NCBI GenBank assembly: GCA_021738065.1
Contig: JAIPCT010000012.1
Span: forward strand, 1-59,986
DNA: 59,986 bases
DNA from: Burkholderiaceae bacterium
GTDB lineage: Bacteria; Pseudomonadota; Gammaproteobacteria; Burkholderiales; Rhodocyclaceae
Direction: 5' to 3'
A program made the translations under genes and the position numbers. Below, piece after piece: positions 14,973 to 24,381 of this stretch. Below the pieces are notes generated by a model. The model was given only the letters and a program-made list of their open reading frames with translations. It searched no databases and was not told the DNA's origin. Within the stretch, counting starts at the first letter, position 1. Each line of letters begins with the position of its first letter.

Positions 14973-15755
14973 ATGAAACCAACTCCTGCTCAACCCGGCT
15001 GGGTATATCTGGTCGGCGCCGGTCCCGGTGACCCGGAACTGCTCACCCTCAAGGCGGCGCGCCTGATCGGCGAGGCCGATGTCCTGGTCTACGACAACCT
15101 GGTCTCGAAAGCCGTGCTGGCGCTTGCCAATCCGGCTGCCGAACTGATGTATGCCGGCAAGGAACGCGGCAACCACTCGCTGCCCCAGGAAGAGATCAAT
15201 GAACTGCTGGTGCGCCTGGCCAAAAGCGGCAAGCGCGTGGTCCGCCTCAAGGGTGGCGATCCCTACATTTTTGGCCGTGGCGGCGAAGAAGTCGAAACCC
15301 TGCAAGCCGACGGCGTCAGATTCGAAGTGGTGCCGGGCATCACGGCGGCAGCCGGGGTTGCTGCCTATGCCGGAATCCCGCTGACGCATCGCAACCACGC
15401 CCAGGCCTGTGTCTTTGTCACCGGACATCTCCAGGACGGCAGCATGAATCTGGACTGGCCCGGTCTGGCCCGACGCCGACAGACCGTGGTGATCTACATG
15501 GGCTTGTCCGGACTGCCCCATCTGTGTGAAAAACTGATGGAGCATGGCCTGCCCGCCGATTGGCCGGCGGCCATCGTGCAGCACGGCACGCAACCCACCC
15601 AGCGCACCGTGACAGGAACCCTTGGCAGCTTGCCGACCCTTGCCGAAACCGCAAATCTACGCGCGCCGACACTGATCATCGTTGGCGAAGTGGTGACCCT
15701 GCGCGACAAGCTGCGCTGGTTCGCCGAATCACTGACTGCAGAAGCCGCCGCCTAG
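14973..15755 (+). CDS. cobA: uroporphyrinogen-III C-methyltransferase
   Basis: 260 residues, stand-alone SUMT (SirA/CobA type). It methylates uroporphyrinogen III twice with SAM to precorrin-2, the precursor of siroheme and heme d1. The family motifs [31 protein letters not shown] and [10 protein letters not shown] are all present. No CysG oxidase/chelatase domain is fused. Starts 40 bp after dsrR and takes the place that dsrS holds in A. vinosum. Likely serves DsrAB siroheme and, with nirH/G/L at the right end of the window, heme d1. Confidence 0.95.
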   Translation: MKPTPAQPGWVYLVGAGPGDPELLTLKAARLIGEADVLVYDNLVSKAVLALANPAAELMYAGKERGNHSLPQEEINELLVRLAKSGKRVVRLKGGDPYIFGRGGEEVETLQADGVRFEVVPGITAAAGVAAYAGIPLTHRNHAQACVFVTGHLQDGSMNLDWPGLARRRQTVVIYMGLSGLPHLCEKLMEHGLPADWPAAIVQHGTQPTQRTVTGTLGSLPTLAETANLRAPTLIIVGEVVTLRDKLRWFAESLTAEAAA

Positions 15756-16229
15756 TCTTTCAGTTGCAACAAGGCGACGGCATCCACCGGTGCCGCCGAA
15801 AAGTCCTCCCCCTGCCCTTGGCCAATTGAACTAAAAACCTCACCACAGAGTTCACAGAGAAAGGCAATGAATCGACGTCAAGCGGGGCGACGCCCCCTTC
15901 GCCCTGTGGACGATCCGGCGTGACTGCGTAGCACCTTGATTTCCCCCTGCGTTCTTTTCCTTGACGTTCTTTGTGCCTCTGTTGTTCAACTGAGTTTTTC
16001 AGATGCAATTGAGAATCCGGCCATGCGTATTCCGGCTCAAGGTTTGCGCAAACTCAGGCGACGAATTCCATCGCTTCGCATGATCGGTTTTGCTTATCGA
16101 CACACATGTGCACACGACTTGAGCCAGGACAAAATGAATCGCATCCCTTCGCTCGAAAATACGTTAAAGTGAATCACTCATCGAAAATTCGAATGAGCCG
16201 CAAAGAAAAAACCTACGGAGGAGAACGCC
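15756..16229. other. intergenic region with a decayed CACAGAG repeat
   Basis: No convincing gene. CACCACAGAG at 15841 and an inverse CTTTGTGCCTCTGTTG at about 15967-15985 look like the worn ends of a third CACAGAG element about 150 bp long. A promoter for the small ORF that follows is expected near 16150-16200; a palindrome TCGAAAATTCGA occurs at about 16181-16192. Confidence 0.5.
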
Positions 16230-16403
16230 ATGATCGTACGGCGCCGTACCTGGTTGTACCGCCTGGCTGGACAGAAGTTTGTCCAGAGCATTTCGTTCAG
16301 CCAGCCCGTCACCACATCGAGGGTCCGAGATGCGCTGAGACGTACGGTAGGGATACCGGTTGAACTTTGGGGTCGTACCAGTACCGACTTGTTGCTGCAC
16401 TAG
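16230..16403 (+). CDS. small basic protein, unknown
   Basis: A 57-residue ORF with an excellent ribosome-binding site (GGAGGAG, 6-7 nt before ATG). The product is Arg-rich at the N-terminus (MIVRRRTWLYR), then hydrophobic/polar with SISFSQPVTTSRVRDAL and a TVGIPVELWGR segment. No signal peptide, cysteine or clear membrane segment. I do not recognise the family. It stands alone between convergent-type neighbours. The strong start signal and balanced composition favour a real gene. Confidence 0.55.
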   Translation: MIVRRRTWLYRLAGQKFVQSISFSQPVTTSRVRDALRRTVGIPVELWGRTSTDLLLH

Positions 16404-16669
16404 ACAAGCCGGAATCCACCCGGTTTTCAGGTCACGATGTTCGGCATCGTGGCTCAAGGCAGACTCCGCGAGAGCGGTAGGCAGTTCAATCGCCGGCGAA
16501 TTCTTTCTCTCGTTCCCGGTGCCAGGCCTGCGGCTGATGCGAACCATCGACTCGCGCCGACCCAGAGCATTGCCGTCCGCGGTCAGCGCCCAACCAATCG
16601 CTGCGCGACTGGTCGATCAGTCGATAGACAGCAAGTCAGATTTTCCACTCCCGATATCGCCGATGGCTT
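16404..16669. other. intergenic, no feature recognised
   Basis: Between the small ORF and the end of the molybdopterin gene. Open frames here overlap the neighbouring gene on the opposite strand and have no start signals. No repeat or clear terminator was found. Confidence 0.5.
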
Positions 16670-18796
16670 TCAGCCAGACGCCGCGACGGCTTCGATGTCC
16701 ACCAGGCAATCGTAGAACGTCGCGCCGCCGCCATGGTCGCTCAGTGCCTGACTGGTCAACACGTTGACATTGTTGCCGTCGGGCATGTCCTTGTGCCAGA
16801 ACACGCTGAAGACGACCACGACGCCGGGGCGCGCGCGATCGCTGACCTCGGCCCGAACCTGATGGCCGCCGCGATCATTGAAAACGCGCACCGCTTGCCC
16901 CGTCTGAATGCCGCGCGCTGAAGCATCCTGCGGGTGGATCAGCACGCTCGGCGGGCCGTTGAGGTCGCGCAGGCTGGCGACATTGGCGAAACTGGAATTC
17001 AGCAAATGTCGCGGCGGCGGACTGATGGCCTGCAGCGGATAACGGGCGGCGCGCGCGCTGCGCCAATCCTCGTGATTGGGTCGTACCTGCGGCAATGGCT
17101 GCGGCACGCTGTCATTGGCAAAACAAAAGCGCCCATCCTCGGTGCGGAATCCACCGGCGGCAAAGGGCGCGCCCCGCGCCGCATTGAGGCGGCTGTGGCC
17201 CTGTCGCAGCAGCCGCGGAATGACATCGTCGGCAAATGCCGGATGCGTCCACTCGAAGGCGTCGAACGCCACTTCGGCATCGCCGGCGGCGAGCGCCGGA
17301 TCGCCCAGGGCGGCGCATTCCTCACCCAGGCGCATCGCCATCAGTTGCGCCAATTCCCGGAAGATTCGGCTATTGGACCGCGCCTGCGCCAGGGGCGCAA
17401 GCGCCGGACGATTGAGCAAGACATGCAGATGGCCGTAGGCGGAATGGATGTCGAAATGTTCAAGTTGCGTCGTTGCCGGCAAGAGGATGTCGGCGTAATC
17501 CGCGGTATCGGTCTGAAAGTGCTCCAGCACCACGGTGAATAAATCCTCGCGCGCGAATCCGCGTCGCACGGCGTTGCTGTCCGGCGCTATCGCCACCGGA
17601 TTGCTGTTGTAGACCAGCAGGGCCTCTACCGGATTCGCGCTGGTATTCAGCGCAGCGCCGATGGCGCTCATGTTGATGCTGCGAGGACTGCGCTGTCCCA
17701 GCAGATCGGGGCGCGCGAGATTCGGATTGCGCGGCACCCAGCCGCTGGTTGACAGCACGGCGCCACCGCTTGCATCGCGCCAGTGGCCGGCCAGCGCCGG
17801 CAGCGCCATCACCGCGCGCACCGCGTCAGCGCCGCTGGCGTGGCGCTGCATGCCGTAGTTGAGCCGTATCGCCGCCGGGCGAATGCTTCCGTAGGCGTGT
17901 GCCAGTGCCTCGACCTGCCCGGCTTCAATGCCGCACCATTCGGCGGCACGGCTCGGCGACCAGTCGGCGGCGGCGGCCAGAAAGCGATCGGCAGCGCGCG
18001 TGTGGCGCGCGATGTAGTCGTCGTCGAGCAAGCCATCGCGTTGCAGCACATGGGCGATCGCGTAGGCCAGCGCCACATCGGTGCCGGGACGCAAGGCGAT
18101 GTGATGATGGCATTTTTCAGCGCTGTCGCTGCGATAGGGATCGATGGCCCAAAGAATGGCGCCGGCGCGCTTGGCCTTCTGGATCTTGGCCCACAGATGA
18201 ACATGACTGGTGATCGGATTGGTGCCCCAGAGCAGGATCAGCCGCGCGCCTTCGATGGCTTCGCTGTCCATGCCGATGCTGCCGCCCATCGATAGCCGCA
18301 TGCCGGCAACGCCGGCCGCGGAACAGACCGTGCGATCGAGCAGGCTGGCACCCAGCGCATGGAAGAACCGCCCGGCCATGCCCTCGCCCTGCACCGCGCC
18401 CATGGTGCCGGCGTAGCTGTAGGGCAGGATGGCTTGCGGATTGCGGCGCCAGACTTCGCTCAGGCGATCGCCGATGATCGCGTAGGCCTCGTCCCAGGTG
18501 ATTGCCTGGAACTTGCCCTCGCCTTTGTTGCCGATGCGCTTCATCGGCATTTTCAATCGATCCGGCGAATAACTGCGCTCGGCATAACGACTGACTTTGG
18601 TGCACAAGGTGCCGGCCGTGAGGCTGTGCGTCGGGTCGCCCTTTACTGCCACCACGCGCCCGCCGTCGACGCGCACGCGCATCGCGCACGTATCCGGGCA
18701 GTCGTGCGGGCAGGCCGCCTGCACCTCGACCGGGCCGCTGGCGTCAGCGACTTGCGACCAGGCTTCGAGTGCATCGCGTATGTCGTGCTCGGTCAT
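16670..18796 (-). CDS. molybdopterin oxidoreductase, substrate unknown
   Basis: 708 residues of the DMSO-reductase superfamily (bis-MGD anaerobic dehydrogenase group, BisC-like). The N-terminal [4Fe-4S] site is CPHDCPDTCAMRV with a fourth Cys in GTLCTK; a LLWGTNPITS nucleotide-binding loop and the C-terminal MopB-binding domain (HPQDASARGIQTG) follow. No Tat signal, so it is probably cytoplasmic. No partner iron-sulfur or membrane subunit is adjacent, unlike formate dehydrogenase, PsrA or SoeA systems. It may use a soluble electron partner. Copy 4 of the 23-bp motif lies in its upstream region. Confidence 0.88.
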   Translation of the reverse strand: MTEHDIRDALEAWSQVADASGPVEVQAACPHDCPDTCAMRVRVDGGRVVAVKGDPTHSLTAGTLCTKVSRYAERSYSPDRLKMPMKRIGNKGEGKFQAITWDEAYAIIGDRLSEVWRRNPQAILPYSYAGTMGAVQGEGMAGRFFHALGASLLDRTVCSAAGVAGMRLSMGGSIGMDSEAIEGARLILLWGTNPITSHVHLWAKIQKAKRAGAILWAIDPYRSDSAEKCHHHIALRPGTDVALAYAIAHVLQRDGLLDDDYIARHTRAADRFLAAAADWSPSRAAEWCGIEAGQVEALAHAYGSIRPAAIRLNYGMQRHASGADAVRAVMALPALAGHWRDASGGAVLSTSGWVPRNPNLARPDLLGQRSPRSINMSAIGAALNTSANPVEALLVYNSNPVAIAPDSNAVRRGFAREDLFTVVLEHFQTDTADYADILLPATTQLEHFDIHSAYGHLHVLLNRPALAPLAQARSNSRIFRELAQLMAMRLGEECAALGDPALAAGDAEVAFDAFEWTHPAFADDVIPRLLRQGHSRLNAARGAPFAAGGFRTEDGRFCFANDSVPQPLPQVRPNHEDWRSARAARYPLQAISPPPRHLLNSSFANVASLRDLNGPPSVLIHPQDASARGIQTGQAVRVFNDRGGHQVRAEVSDRARPGVVVVFSVFWHKDMPDGNNVNVLTSQALSDHGGGATFYDCLVDIEAVAASG

Positions 18797-18919
18797 GATC
18801 GCCTTGCGCTCAAGTCGCGTTCATTCAAATCGAAAATCGGCCACGTGGATGACAACAGGAATTTCAGACGCCCGGCGCGCGATCGGCAACAATCATGGGC
18901 GCAAACACCCCCAGACTTC

Positions 18920-18942
18920 GCCGTGTCGCCAGCGCCGAGTTT
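18920..18942 (+). repeat. 23-bp dispersed motif, copy 4
   Basis: Exact motif form (GCCGTGTC then CAGCGCCGAGTTT) in the 181-bp non-coding gap between ridA and the molybdopterin gene. Confidence 0.78.
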
Positions 18943-18977
18943 TCGGCATTTGCCGCGCCACTCGTTGCGGCGATCGC

Positions 18978-19463
18978 TCAAGCGACAAGTTCCACTTCCG
19001 CCTCGACCTCCACCGGAATGTCGAACGGGAGTTCCGCCATGCCTACCGCGCTGCGTGAATGGGCGCCGACATCGGGACCGAAAAGCTCGAGAATCAGGTC
19101 GGAGAAACCGTTGATCACGCCCGGCTGCCCGTTGAATCCGGCGGCGGAATTGACCATGCCAAACACCCGGCCCCAGGCGGCAATGCGATCGAGGTCGCCG
19201 AGCGAACGCTGCAAACTGCCGAGCATGGCAAGCGCCGTGAGTCGAGCCGCGAGATAGCCTTGCTCCGCCGTGAGATCCCGCCCGACTTTGCCCAAGGGCG
19301 CGGCGATCGAGCCATCGGGATTTTGCGGCCCGTGGCCCGAAATAATGGCGCGACTGCCGATAACGCGGACAAACTGGAAAGGCAACACCACGCCCGGAGG
19401 AAGTTTGATCGGCGGCGGCAGAAGCCATCCCCGATCCGCCAGACGCGCTTCGATTTTTGCCAT
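18978..19463 (-). CDS. RidA/YjgF-family protein
   Basis: 161 residues. The YjgF/Rid fold is shown by SGHGPQNPDGSIAAPLGKVG, by GSLQRSLGDLDRI and by the C-terminal SRSAVGMAELPFDIPVEVEAEV. RidA enzymes hydrolyse reactive enamine/imine intermediates; this longer version resembles the atu1372-like subfamily of unknown substrate. It lacks a clear catalytic Arg in the last block beyond the HSRSAVG segment, where RidA has RxxV; the residue is present as SRSAVG. 180 bp upstream of the molybdopterin gene, possibly the same transcript. Confidence 0.85.
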   Translation of the reverse strand: MAKIEARLADRGWLLPPPIKLPPGVVLPFQFVRVIGSRAIISGHGPQNPDGSIAAPLGKVGRDLTAEQGYLAARLTALAMLGSLQRSLGDLDRIAAWGRVFGMVNSAAGFNGQPGVINGFSDLILELFGPDVGAHSRSAVGMAELPFDIPVEVEAEVELVA

Positions 19464-19505
19464 GGGTCTTCCTTCCTCTTTGTCGTCAATCCGCCTGCAA
19501 GTCGA

Positions 19506-20858
19506 TCAAGCCCGTTGCGCGCGCCAGCGCGGCACCATGACCTTGAGGCAGACCAGAACGAACATGATGCCGCCGATGACGGCGATCGAGCCGCCGAGAC
19601 CCATCATCCCCATGCCCAGTTTCTGCGGCAAGGTCGTCAGCGCCTGTTCGGCCCCAGCCACCTTGCGTTGCACGCCGTAACCGCCGGACCAGGCCAGGCC
19701 GAGGATATGAATCAGCTGCCCGCCGCCATACACATAAGGCTGCCAGCGCGCCATGGAGCCCTTCACCTCGCCGAAACCCAGTACCGGCAGCAGCACGTAG
19801 GCCAGGCCCATGAAGGACAGCGTCACGCCTACCGTCGAACCGTGGTAGTGCGCCGGAATCACCACGTTCGCGCCCTGAATCATGTAAGCCAGCACGCCAC
19901 CGACGGCAAACAAGGAGATCGAGGCGATGAACGCCGATTTGGCCGCGCCAGGCTCAAGCTTTCGCATGGCCCAGAGACTGAGGAAACCGACCAGTATCAG
20001 TGGCGCCATGTAAGGATGGCCCCAGATCATCAACTTGGCGAACAGTTCCATGTGCGGCAGTTCGCCCGCCGGAATCGTCAGGTAAATCGCCGGCACCACC
20101 AGGAGTGGCAGCGCGGCGACCCAGAACATCACCGACAGCGCCCGCGGCGAAGCTGAAAAGCCGGCGCCCAAACTGGCGGCGATCCACAGCCAGGCCACCA
20201 CCATCAGCAGCGCATGTTGAAATTGCAGTGTATGACCGCCGCCCCAGAACAACACCTCGAAGTAGAGCTTGGGCTCGATTTCCGCGTCGCGCGGCACGAT
20301 CAGCCAAGACCAGACGAAAGCCATCAGGGCCAGGGCGGCCGCCACCGCGCCGAGAAAAGCGCCGAGTTGCAGCGGGGCGCCGAAGAAGGGCCGCGGTGAA
20401 GTGGTCAGCAGCGCGCGCAGCACGGCCAGTCCGAAGCCCGCCGCGCAAAGCCACAGCGAGGCGTAAAAAGTTTGCTGTTGCAGTACCGGTATGTAGTTGT
20501 TGAGCACCGGATCGGCGCCCGGCAGGAAGGGCGACACCGTCATCACTGCGGTACCCAGCGCCGCCAGCCCGAATCCCGCCCAGCCCAACCAGGCCAAACC
20601 TTCGCGACCAAGCGCGCTCCAGATAACCGTGGCAAACGCCATGAACCAAATCACCACGGACAGGTCAACATGAACTACCAGTGCGGCGCGAAACATGTCC
20701 TTCAGCGGGAACACATCCTGGATGCCCGGCGTGCGCGACAAGACCAGCAGGATGGCCAGCAGACCGGAACCGATCAGCGCCATCAGTCCCAACCACAGCC
20801 ATGCCCGGGTGAGTGCCTTGGGCGCTCCTTCGGAAACCGTGACGATATGCGAATTCAC
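19506..20858 (-). CDS. divergent heme-copper oxidase subunit I-like membrane protein
   Basis: 450 residues, about twelve hydrophobic segments. Family traits: a helix with VVHVDLSVVIWF (low-spin heme His), a WGHPYMAPLILVGF segment like the GHPEVY helix, and IPAHYHGSTVG matching the HxH of helix X that binds both hemes. There is no adjacent His-His pair anywhere, although the CuB site of oxidases and the FeB site of NO reductases need one. No subunit II/CuA gene is adjacent, but an SCO1 gene is divergent. The start is GTG at 20858, with GGGGAG 7-8 nt upstream. It could be a specialised NO reductase or oxidase, or a quinol- or cytochrome-linked protein without CuB. Confidence 0.8.
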   Translation of the reverse strand: MNSHIVTVSEGAPKALTRAWLWLGLMALIGSGLLAILLVLSRTPGIQDVFPLKDMFRAALVVHVDLSVVIWFMAFATVIWSALGREGLAWLGWAGFGLAALGTAVMTVSPFLPGADPVLNNYIPVLQQQTFYASLWLCAAGFGLAVLRALLTTSPRPFFGAPLQLGAFLGAVAAALALMAFVWSWLIVPRDAEIEPKLYFEVLFWGGGHTLQFQHALLMVVAWLWIAASLGAGFSASPRALSVMFWVAALPLLVVPAIYLTIPAGELPHMELFAKLMIWGHPYMAPLILVGFLSLWAMRKLEPGAAKSAFIASISLFAVGGVLAYMIQGANVVIPAHYHGSTVGVTLSFMGLAYVLLPVLGFGEVKGSMARWQPYVYGGGQLIHILGLAWSGGYGVQRKVAGAEQALTTLPQKLGMGMMGLGGSIAVIGGIMFVLVCLKVMVPRWRAQRA

Positions 20859-20954
20859 TATGACTCCCCGCCAAAAACCTGGAAGTATACGGCAAGCCCA
20901 GTGGGGTAAACCGGGTACACTTGTCTCCCCTGTCCATTCCTTGCCCGAATTCCC

Positions 20955-21539
20955 ATGAAGCTGCTGTCGCCTTTATTGATCCTGATCGCCGTGTTTCTGG
21001 CCGGCTGTTCCGAGCCACCGCGTTTCGTGTCGACGGATATTTCCTCGGTTGATTGGGGCAAGGATTTCAAACTCACCGATCACAATGGCCAGGCGCGCCA
21101 GCTCGCCGATTTTCGCGGCAAGGCGGTGGTGATGTTCTTCGGCTATACCCAGTGCCCCGATGTCTGCCCGACGACACTTTCGATCCTGCGGGACGCCATG
21201 CAGGTCCTGGGTGAAGACGCCAAGCGCGTACAAGTCCTGTTCGTTACCGTCGATCCGGCACGCGACACTGCCCCATTGCTGGCGCAATACGTTCCGTCGT
21301 TTTACCCGAGCTTTCTCGGCCTGTATGCCGATGAAGAAGGCACACGAGCGCTGGCCAAGGAATTCAAGGTGTTCTATGCCAAGAACCCGGGAAGCACTCC
21401 GGACAATTACAGCGTCGACCACTCCACCGGCAGCTTCGCCTTCGATCCACAAGGCAAACTGCGATTGTTGCTGCGCCACGGTGAAACACCTGCCAACGTC
21501 GCCGCCGACCTCAAACTGTTGTTGGCCGAAAAATCATAA
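20955..21539 (+). CDS. SCO1/SenC-family copper chaperone lipoprotein
   Basis: 194 residues. A lipobox (LAGC, Cys near residue 19) anchors it to the membrane. The thioredoxin-like domain has the copper-binding CPDVC motif and the third ligand His in VDHSTGSF. SCO proteins deliver copper to cytochrome oxidase CuA or act as thiol reductants. Divergent from the oxidase-like gene by 96 bp and co-directional with the next gene at 14 bp. Confidence 0.93.
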   Translation: MKLLSPLLILIAVFLAGCSEPPRFVSTDISSVDWGKDFKLTDHNGQARQLADFRGKAVVMFFGYTQCPDVCPTTLSILRDAMQVLGEDAKRVQVLFVTVDPARDTAPLLAQYVPSFYPSFLGLYADEEGTRALAKEFKVFYAKNPGSTPDNYSVDHSTGSFAFDPQGKLRLLLRHGETPANVAADLKLLLAEKS

Positions 21540-21553
21540 TTCAAGGAACCCCG

Positions 21554-21991
21554 ATGCTACGAATCCCGCTTCTGCTCGCTTGCCTCTTCAGTCTGCACAC
21601 CTTGCCTGTCGCCGCGGCCGAACCGACCAAGCCGGCCATCAATCTCGATATCGGCACGCCGCCGGTGATCATGACCCGGCATGCCATTACTCAGCGCCAT
21701 TCGCGCCTGGTGCGCTTTTACGAGGCGGGGGAACTGGGGCTTGGGCACGATGGATTTATCTACAAGCGTGACGGCGTCAAGCTCTCCCTGGCCAAACGCC
21801 AGATCGCGGAAAAGCTGATCGACATGGAAAACAACGAGCGCAAAACGCTGGTTTTCGTGATTGCCGATGGCAACCACCGGCGCGATGCCCAGGACGAAGT
21901 CTGGCAACTGATGCGTGCACGCTGGCACGAACAGTGGCATTCGGGCTGGTGGCTGCGCGACGCCGAGGGCAAATGGAGCCGCAAGCCCTGA
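21554..21991 (+). CDS. exported protein of unknown function
   Basis: 145 residues with a Sec signal peptide (cleavage after PVAAA). The mature part contains GELGLGHDGFIYKRDGVKL and ends in a tryptophan-rich RWHEQWHSGWWLRDAEGKW segment. The GxxGxxxDGxI pattern is faintly like the DUF1318/YdbL family, but this is not firm. Aggaacc precedes the ATG, 14 bp after the SCO gene, so it probably shares the copper-chaperone transcript. Confidence 0.75.
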   Translation: MLRIPLLLACLFSLHTLPVAAAEPTKPAINLDIGTPPVIMTRHAITQRHSRLVRFYEAGELGLGHDGFIYKRDGVKLSLAKRQIAEKLIDMENNERKTLVFVIADGNHRRDAQDEVWQLMRARWHEQWHSGWWLRDAEGKWSRKP

Positions 21992-22266
21992 CCCAAACTT
22001 GAGTCAGTGGGCGGCGGTGTCCTATCCCTCGCGCAGATCTCCGACCAGATGCCAATCAGGAAACCGGTGCACTGCTCTCCAAAGACAAATTCGAAACTCG
22101 GCTCGCCGTCAAGCCTTGATCAGGTGCCGCAGTGATGATCGGCCAATTGCCGAACTCGCCGCCCCAAATATCTGCAATGGACAGAACGTCGAACCCCTGC
22201 CATGCCAGTTGCCGACAAAACCTCTTTGAAATCCATAGAGCAAACTCATCCGCGGCAAGCGCCTGA

Positions 22267-24303
22267 ATGAACATGAGTATCTTTCAGTGGCGCTCACTAA
22301 AGACAAGAGTGACTTTGCTCACGCTGGTGATATTCCTGCTCAGCGTTTTTGCGTTGGCGCTCTACGGCAAAGGAATCGTGCGCGAGGCTGTGCTGGGTCT
22401 AATGGGCGGCCAGCAGTTGTCGACGGCGTCGGTTATCGCCGCCGGAATCAATCACGAGGTGGAAAACCGACTGAAAGCGCTCGAACTGGTTGCCGGAACC
22501 CTGTCGCCGGCGCTCGTGGGCAATGCGACGGCCCTACAGGCACATCTGAAACAACGCCAAATTTTGCAGGAGATATTCAACGCCGGAATCTTCGTCACCG
22601 ACCTCGATGGCATTGCGACGGCTTCCATTCCGCGTTCTACAGAACGGATCGGCATCAGTTTCATGGACCGGGATTTCATCGCAGGCACACTCAAGGACGC
22701 GAAAACCACGGTTGGCCAATTCGGCAAGAGCAAGACGGGTCCGGCTCCGATTGTCGGCATGGCAGCGCCGATTCGCGATGGTCATGGAAAGCTTGTTGGC
22801 GCCTTGGCGGGCCTGACCGACCTGAACAAGACCAATTTTCTCGACAAGTTCGTGGACAACAGTTACGGCAAGAGCGGTGGCTATCTGCTTTTCTCGGCAC
22901 AGCATCGGCTTGCTGTCACTGCCCGAGGCAATGGCGGCATCACCGAATTCCCCTCCGCCCTGGAATCCGCCCCGTTGTTCAAGCGCTTTGCCCAGGGTTA
23001 CGAAGGTTCCGGTGTTGCGATTAATTCCCATGGCGAGGAAGAGTTGGCCTCGGCCAAAGGCATTCCCCTGACGGGCTGGTTTGTGGTGGTCACCTTGACT
23101 ACCGATGAAGCTCTGGCGCCTTTTCACGCCGCGCGCAAGCACATGCTGCTGACTACGATTCTCCTGGCCTTGCTGGGAGGTGGCGTAGTCTGGTTGATGT
23201 TGAGACAACAACTTTCTCCGATGCTGACGGCTGTAAAAACACTGGCCATCCAGTCGAAATCGGATCAGCCGCCGCAACCCCTGGCCATCGCCAGAGAGGA
23301 CGAAATAGGTGAATTGATCGGTGGCTTTAATCGGCTGCTGATGACCCTCAAGCAACGGGAAGAATCGCTCAAAGCGGCCGAAGCTGAGCTGCGCATCGCC
23401 GCCGTGGCCTTTGAATCACAGGAAGGCATGATGATTACCGATTCAAACGGTTTGATCGTGCGCGTCAATAAGTCATTTACCGAGATTACCGGCTACACGG
23501 CCGAGGAAGTTGTTGGCCAAACACCTCGCCTGCTGAAATCAGGCCGCCACGATGCAAGTTTTTATGCCGAGATGTGGGAGCGGATCCATCGCACGGGTAG
23601 CTGGCAGGGAGAAATCTGGGACCGGCGCAAGAATGGCGAAATCTATCCAAAATGGCTGTCGATCACCGCTGTTAAACCGGTCGGCGGAACGGTGACTCAC
23701 TATATCGGATCGCAAACCGATATCACCGAGCGCAAGGCAACGGAGGATGCGATCAGGCATCTGGCATTTTTTGACGCGCTCACCAAGCTGCCCAATCGCC
23801 GACTGCTCAACGACCGCCTGAGTCAATCCATGGCCGCCAGCAAGCGCAGTGGCCATTTTTGCGCGCTGATGTTTCTCGACCTGGACAACTTCAAGCCGCT
23901 GAACGACGCGCACGGCCACGTGGTTGGTGACTTGCTGTTGATCGAGGCGGCAGATCGACTGAAAAGTTGTGTGCGCGAAATGGACACCGTGGCGCGCTTT
24001 GGTGGCGATGAGTTTGTGGTGATATTGAACGAGTTGAATACGGATGAATCCGAATCGAATTCGCAAGCCAGAAACGTTGCAGAAAAAATACGTTCCTTCG
24101 TGTCGGCCCCTTACCTGCTCATCCACAATGACGGCAAGACAGACATCACGGTTGAACACCACTGCACCGCCAGCATTGGCGCGGTGATGTTCATCGGCCA
24201 TGAAGCCAGCCAAGACGACATTCTCAAGTGGGCGGATGCGGCAATGTATCAAGCCAAGGACGCCGGGCGCAATTCGATTCGATTCTTTGACGCCAAAGCC
24301 TGA
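22267..24303 (+). CDS. Cache-HAMP-PAS diguanylate cyclase
   Basis: 678 residues. Layout: transmembrane helix near 15-37, periplasmic double-Cache-like sensor about 40-290, second helix about 293-313, HAMP about 315-370, PAS about 385-505, GGDEF about 510-678 with FGGDEFVV (active site intact) . It should make cyclic di-GMP in response to an extracytoplasmic signal. No EAL domain follows, and an RxxD inhibitory site is not evident. A 275-bp gap upstream has no gene. Base composition is slightly lower in GC than its neighbours. Confidence 0.93.
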   Translation: MNMSIFQWRSLKTRVTLLTLVIFLLSVFALALYGKGIVREAVLGLMGGQQLSTASVIAAGINHEVENRLKALELVAGTLSPALVGNATALQAHLKQRQILQEIFNAGIFVTDLDGIATASIPRSTERIGISFMDRDFIAGTLKDAKTTVGQFGKSKTGPAPIVGMAAPIRDGHGKLVGALAGLTDLNKTNFLDKFVDNSYGKSGGYLLFSAQHRLAVTARGNGGITEFPSALESAPLFKRFAQGYEGSGVAINSHGEEELASAKGIPLTGWFVVVTLTTDEALAPFHAARKHMLLTTILLALLGGGVVWLMLRQQLSPMLTAVKTLAIQSKSDQPPQPLAIAREDEIGELIGGFNRLLMTLKQREESLKAAEAELRIAAVAFESQEGMMITDSNGLIVRVNKSFTEITGYTAEEVVGQTPRLLKSGRHDASFYAEMWERIHRTGSWQGEIWDRRKNGEIYPKWLSITAVKPVGGTVTHYIGSQTDITERKATEDAIRHLAFFDALTKLPNRRLLNDRLSQSMAASKRSGHFCALMFLDLDNFKPLNDAHGHVVGDLLLIEAADRLKSCVREMDTVARFGGDEFVVILNELNTDESESNSQARNVAEKIRSFVSAPYLLIHNDGKTDITVEHHCTASIGAVMFIGHEASQDDILKWADAAMYQAKDAGRNSIRFFDAKA

Positions 24304-24381
24304 GCGACTGAAACTGCACTGGCGGCGGCCGGCCTTGTGGCTGGGTGCTTCGCCGCATCGCCGCAACCGACAAACGGACGG

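Noticed and set aside
16360..16767. 135-codon plus-strand frame at the end of the molybdopterin gene
   Set aside because: Overlaps the 3' end of the minus-strand gene, has no ribosome-binding site and no recognisable features.
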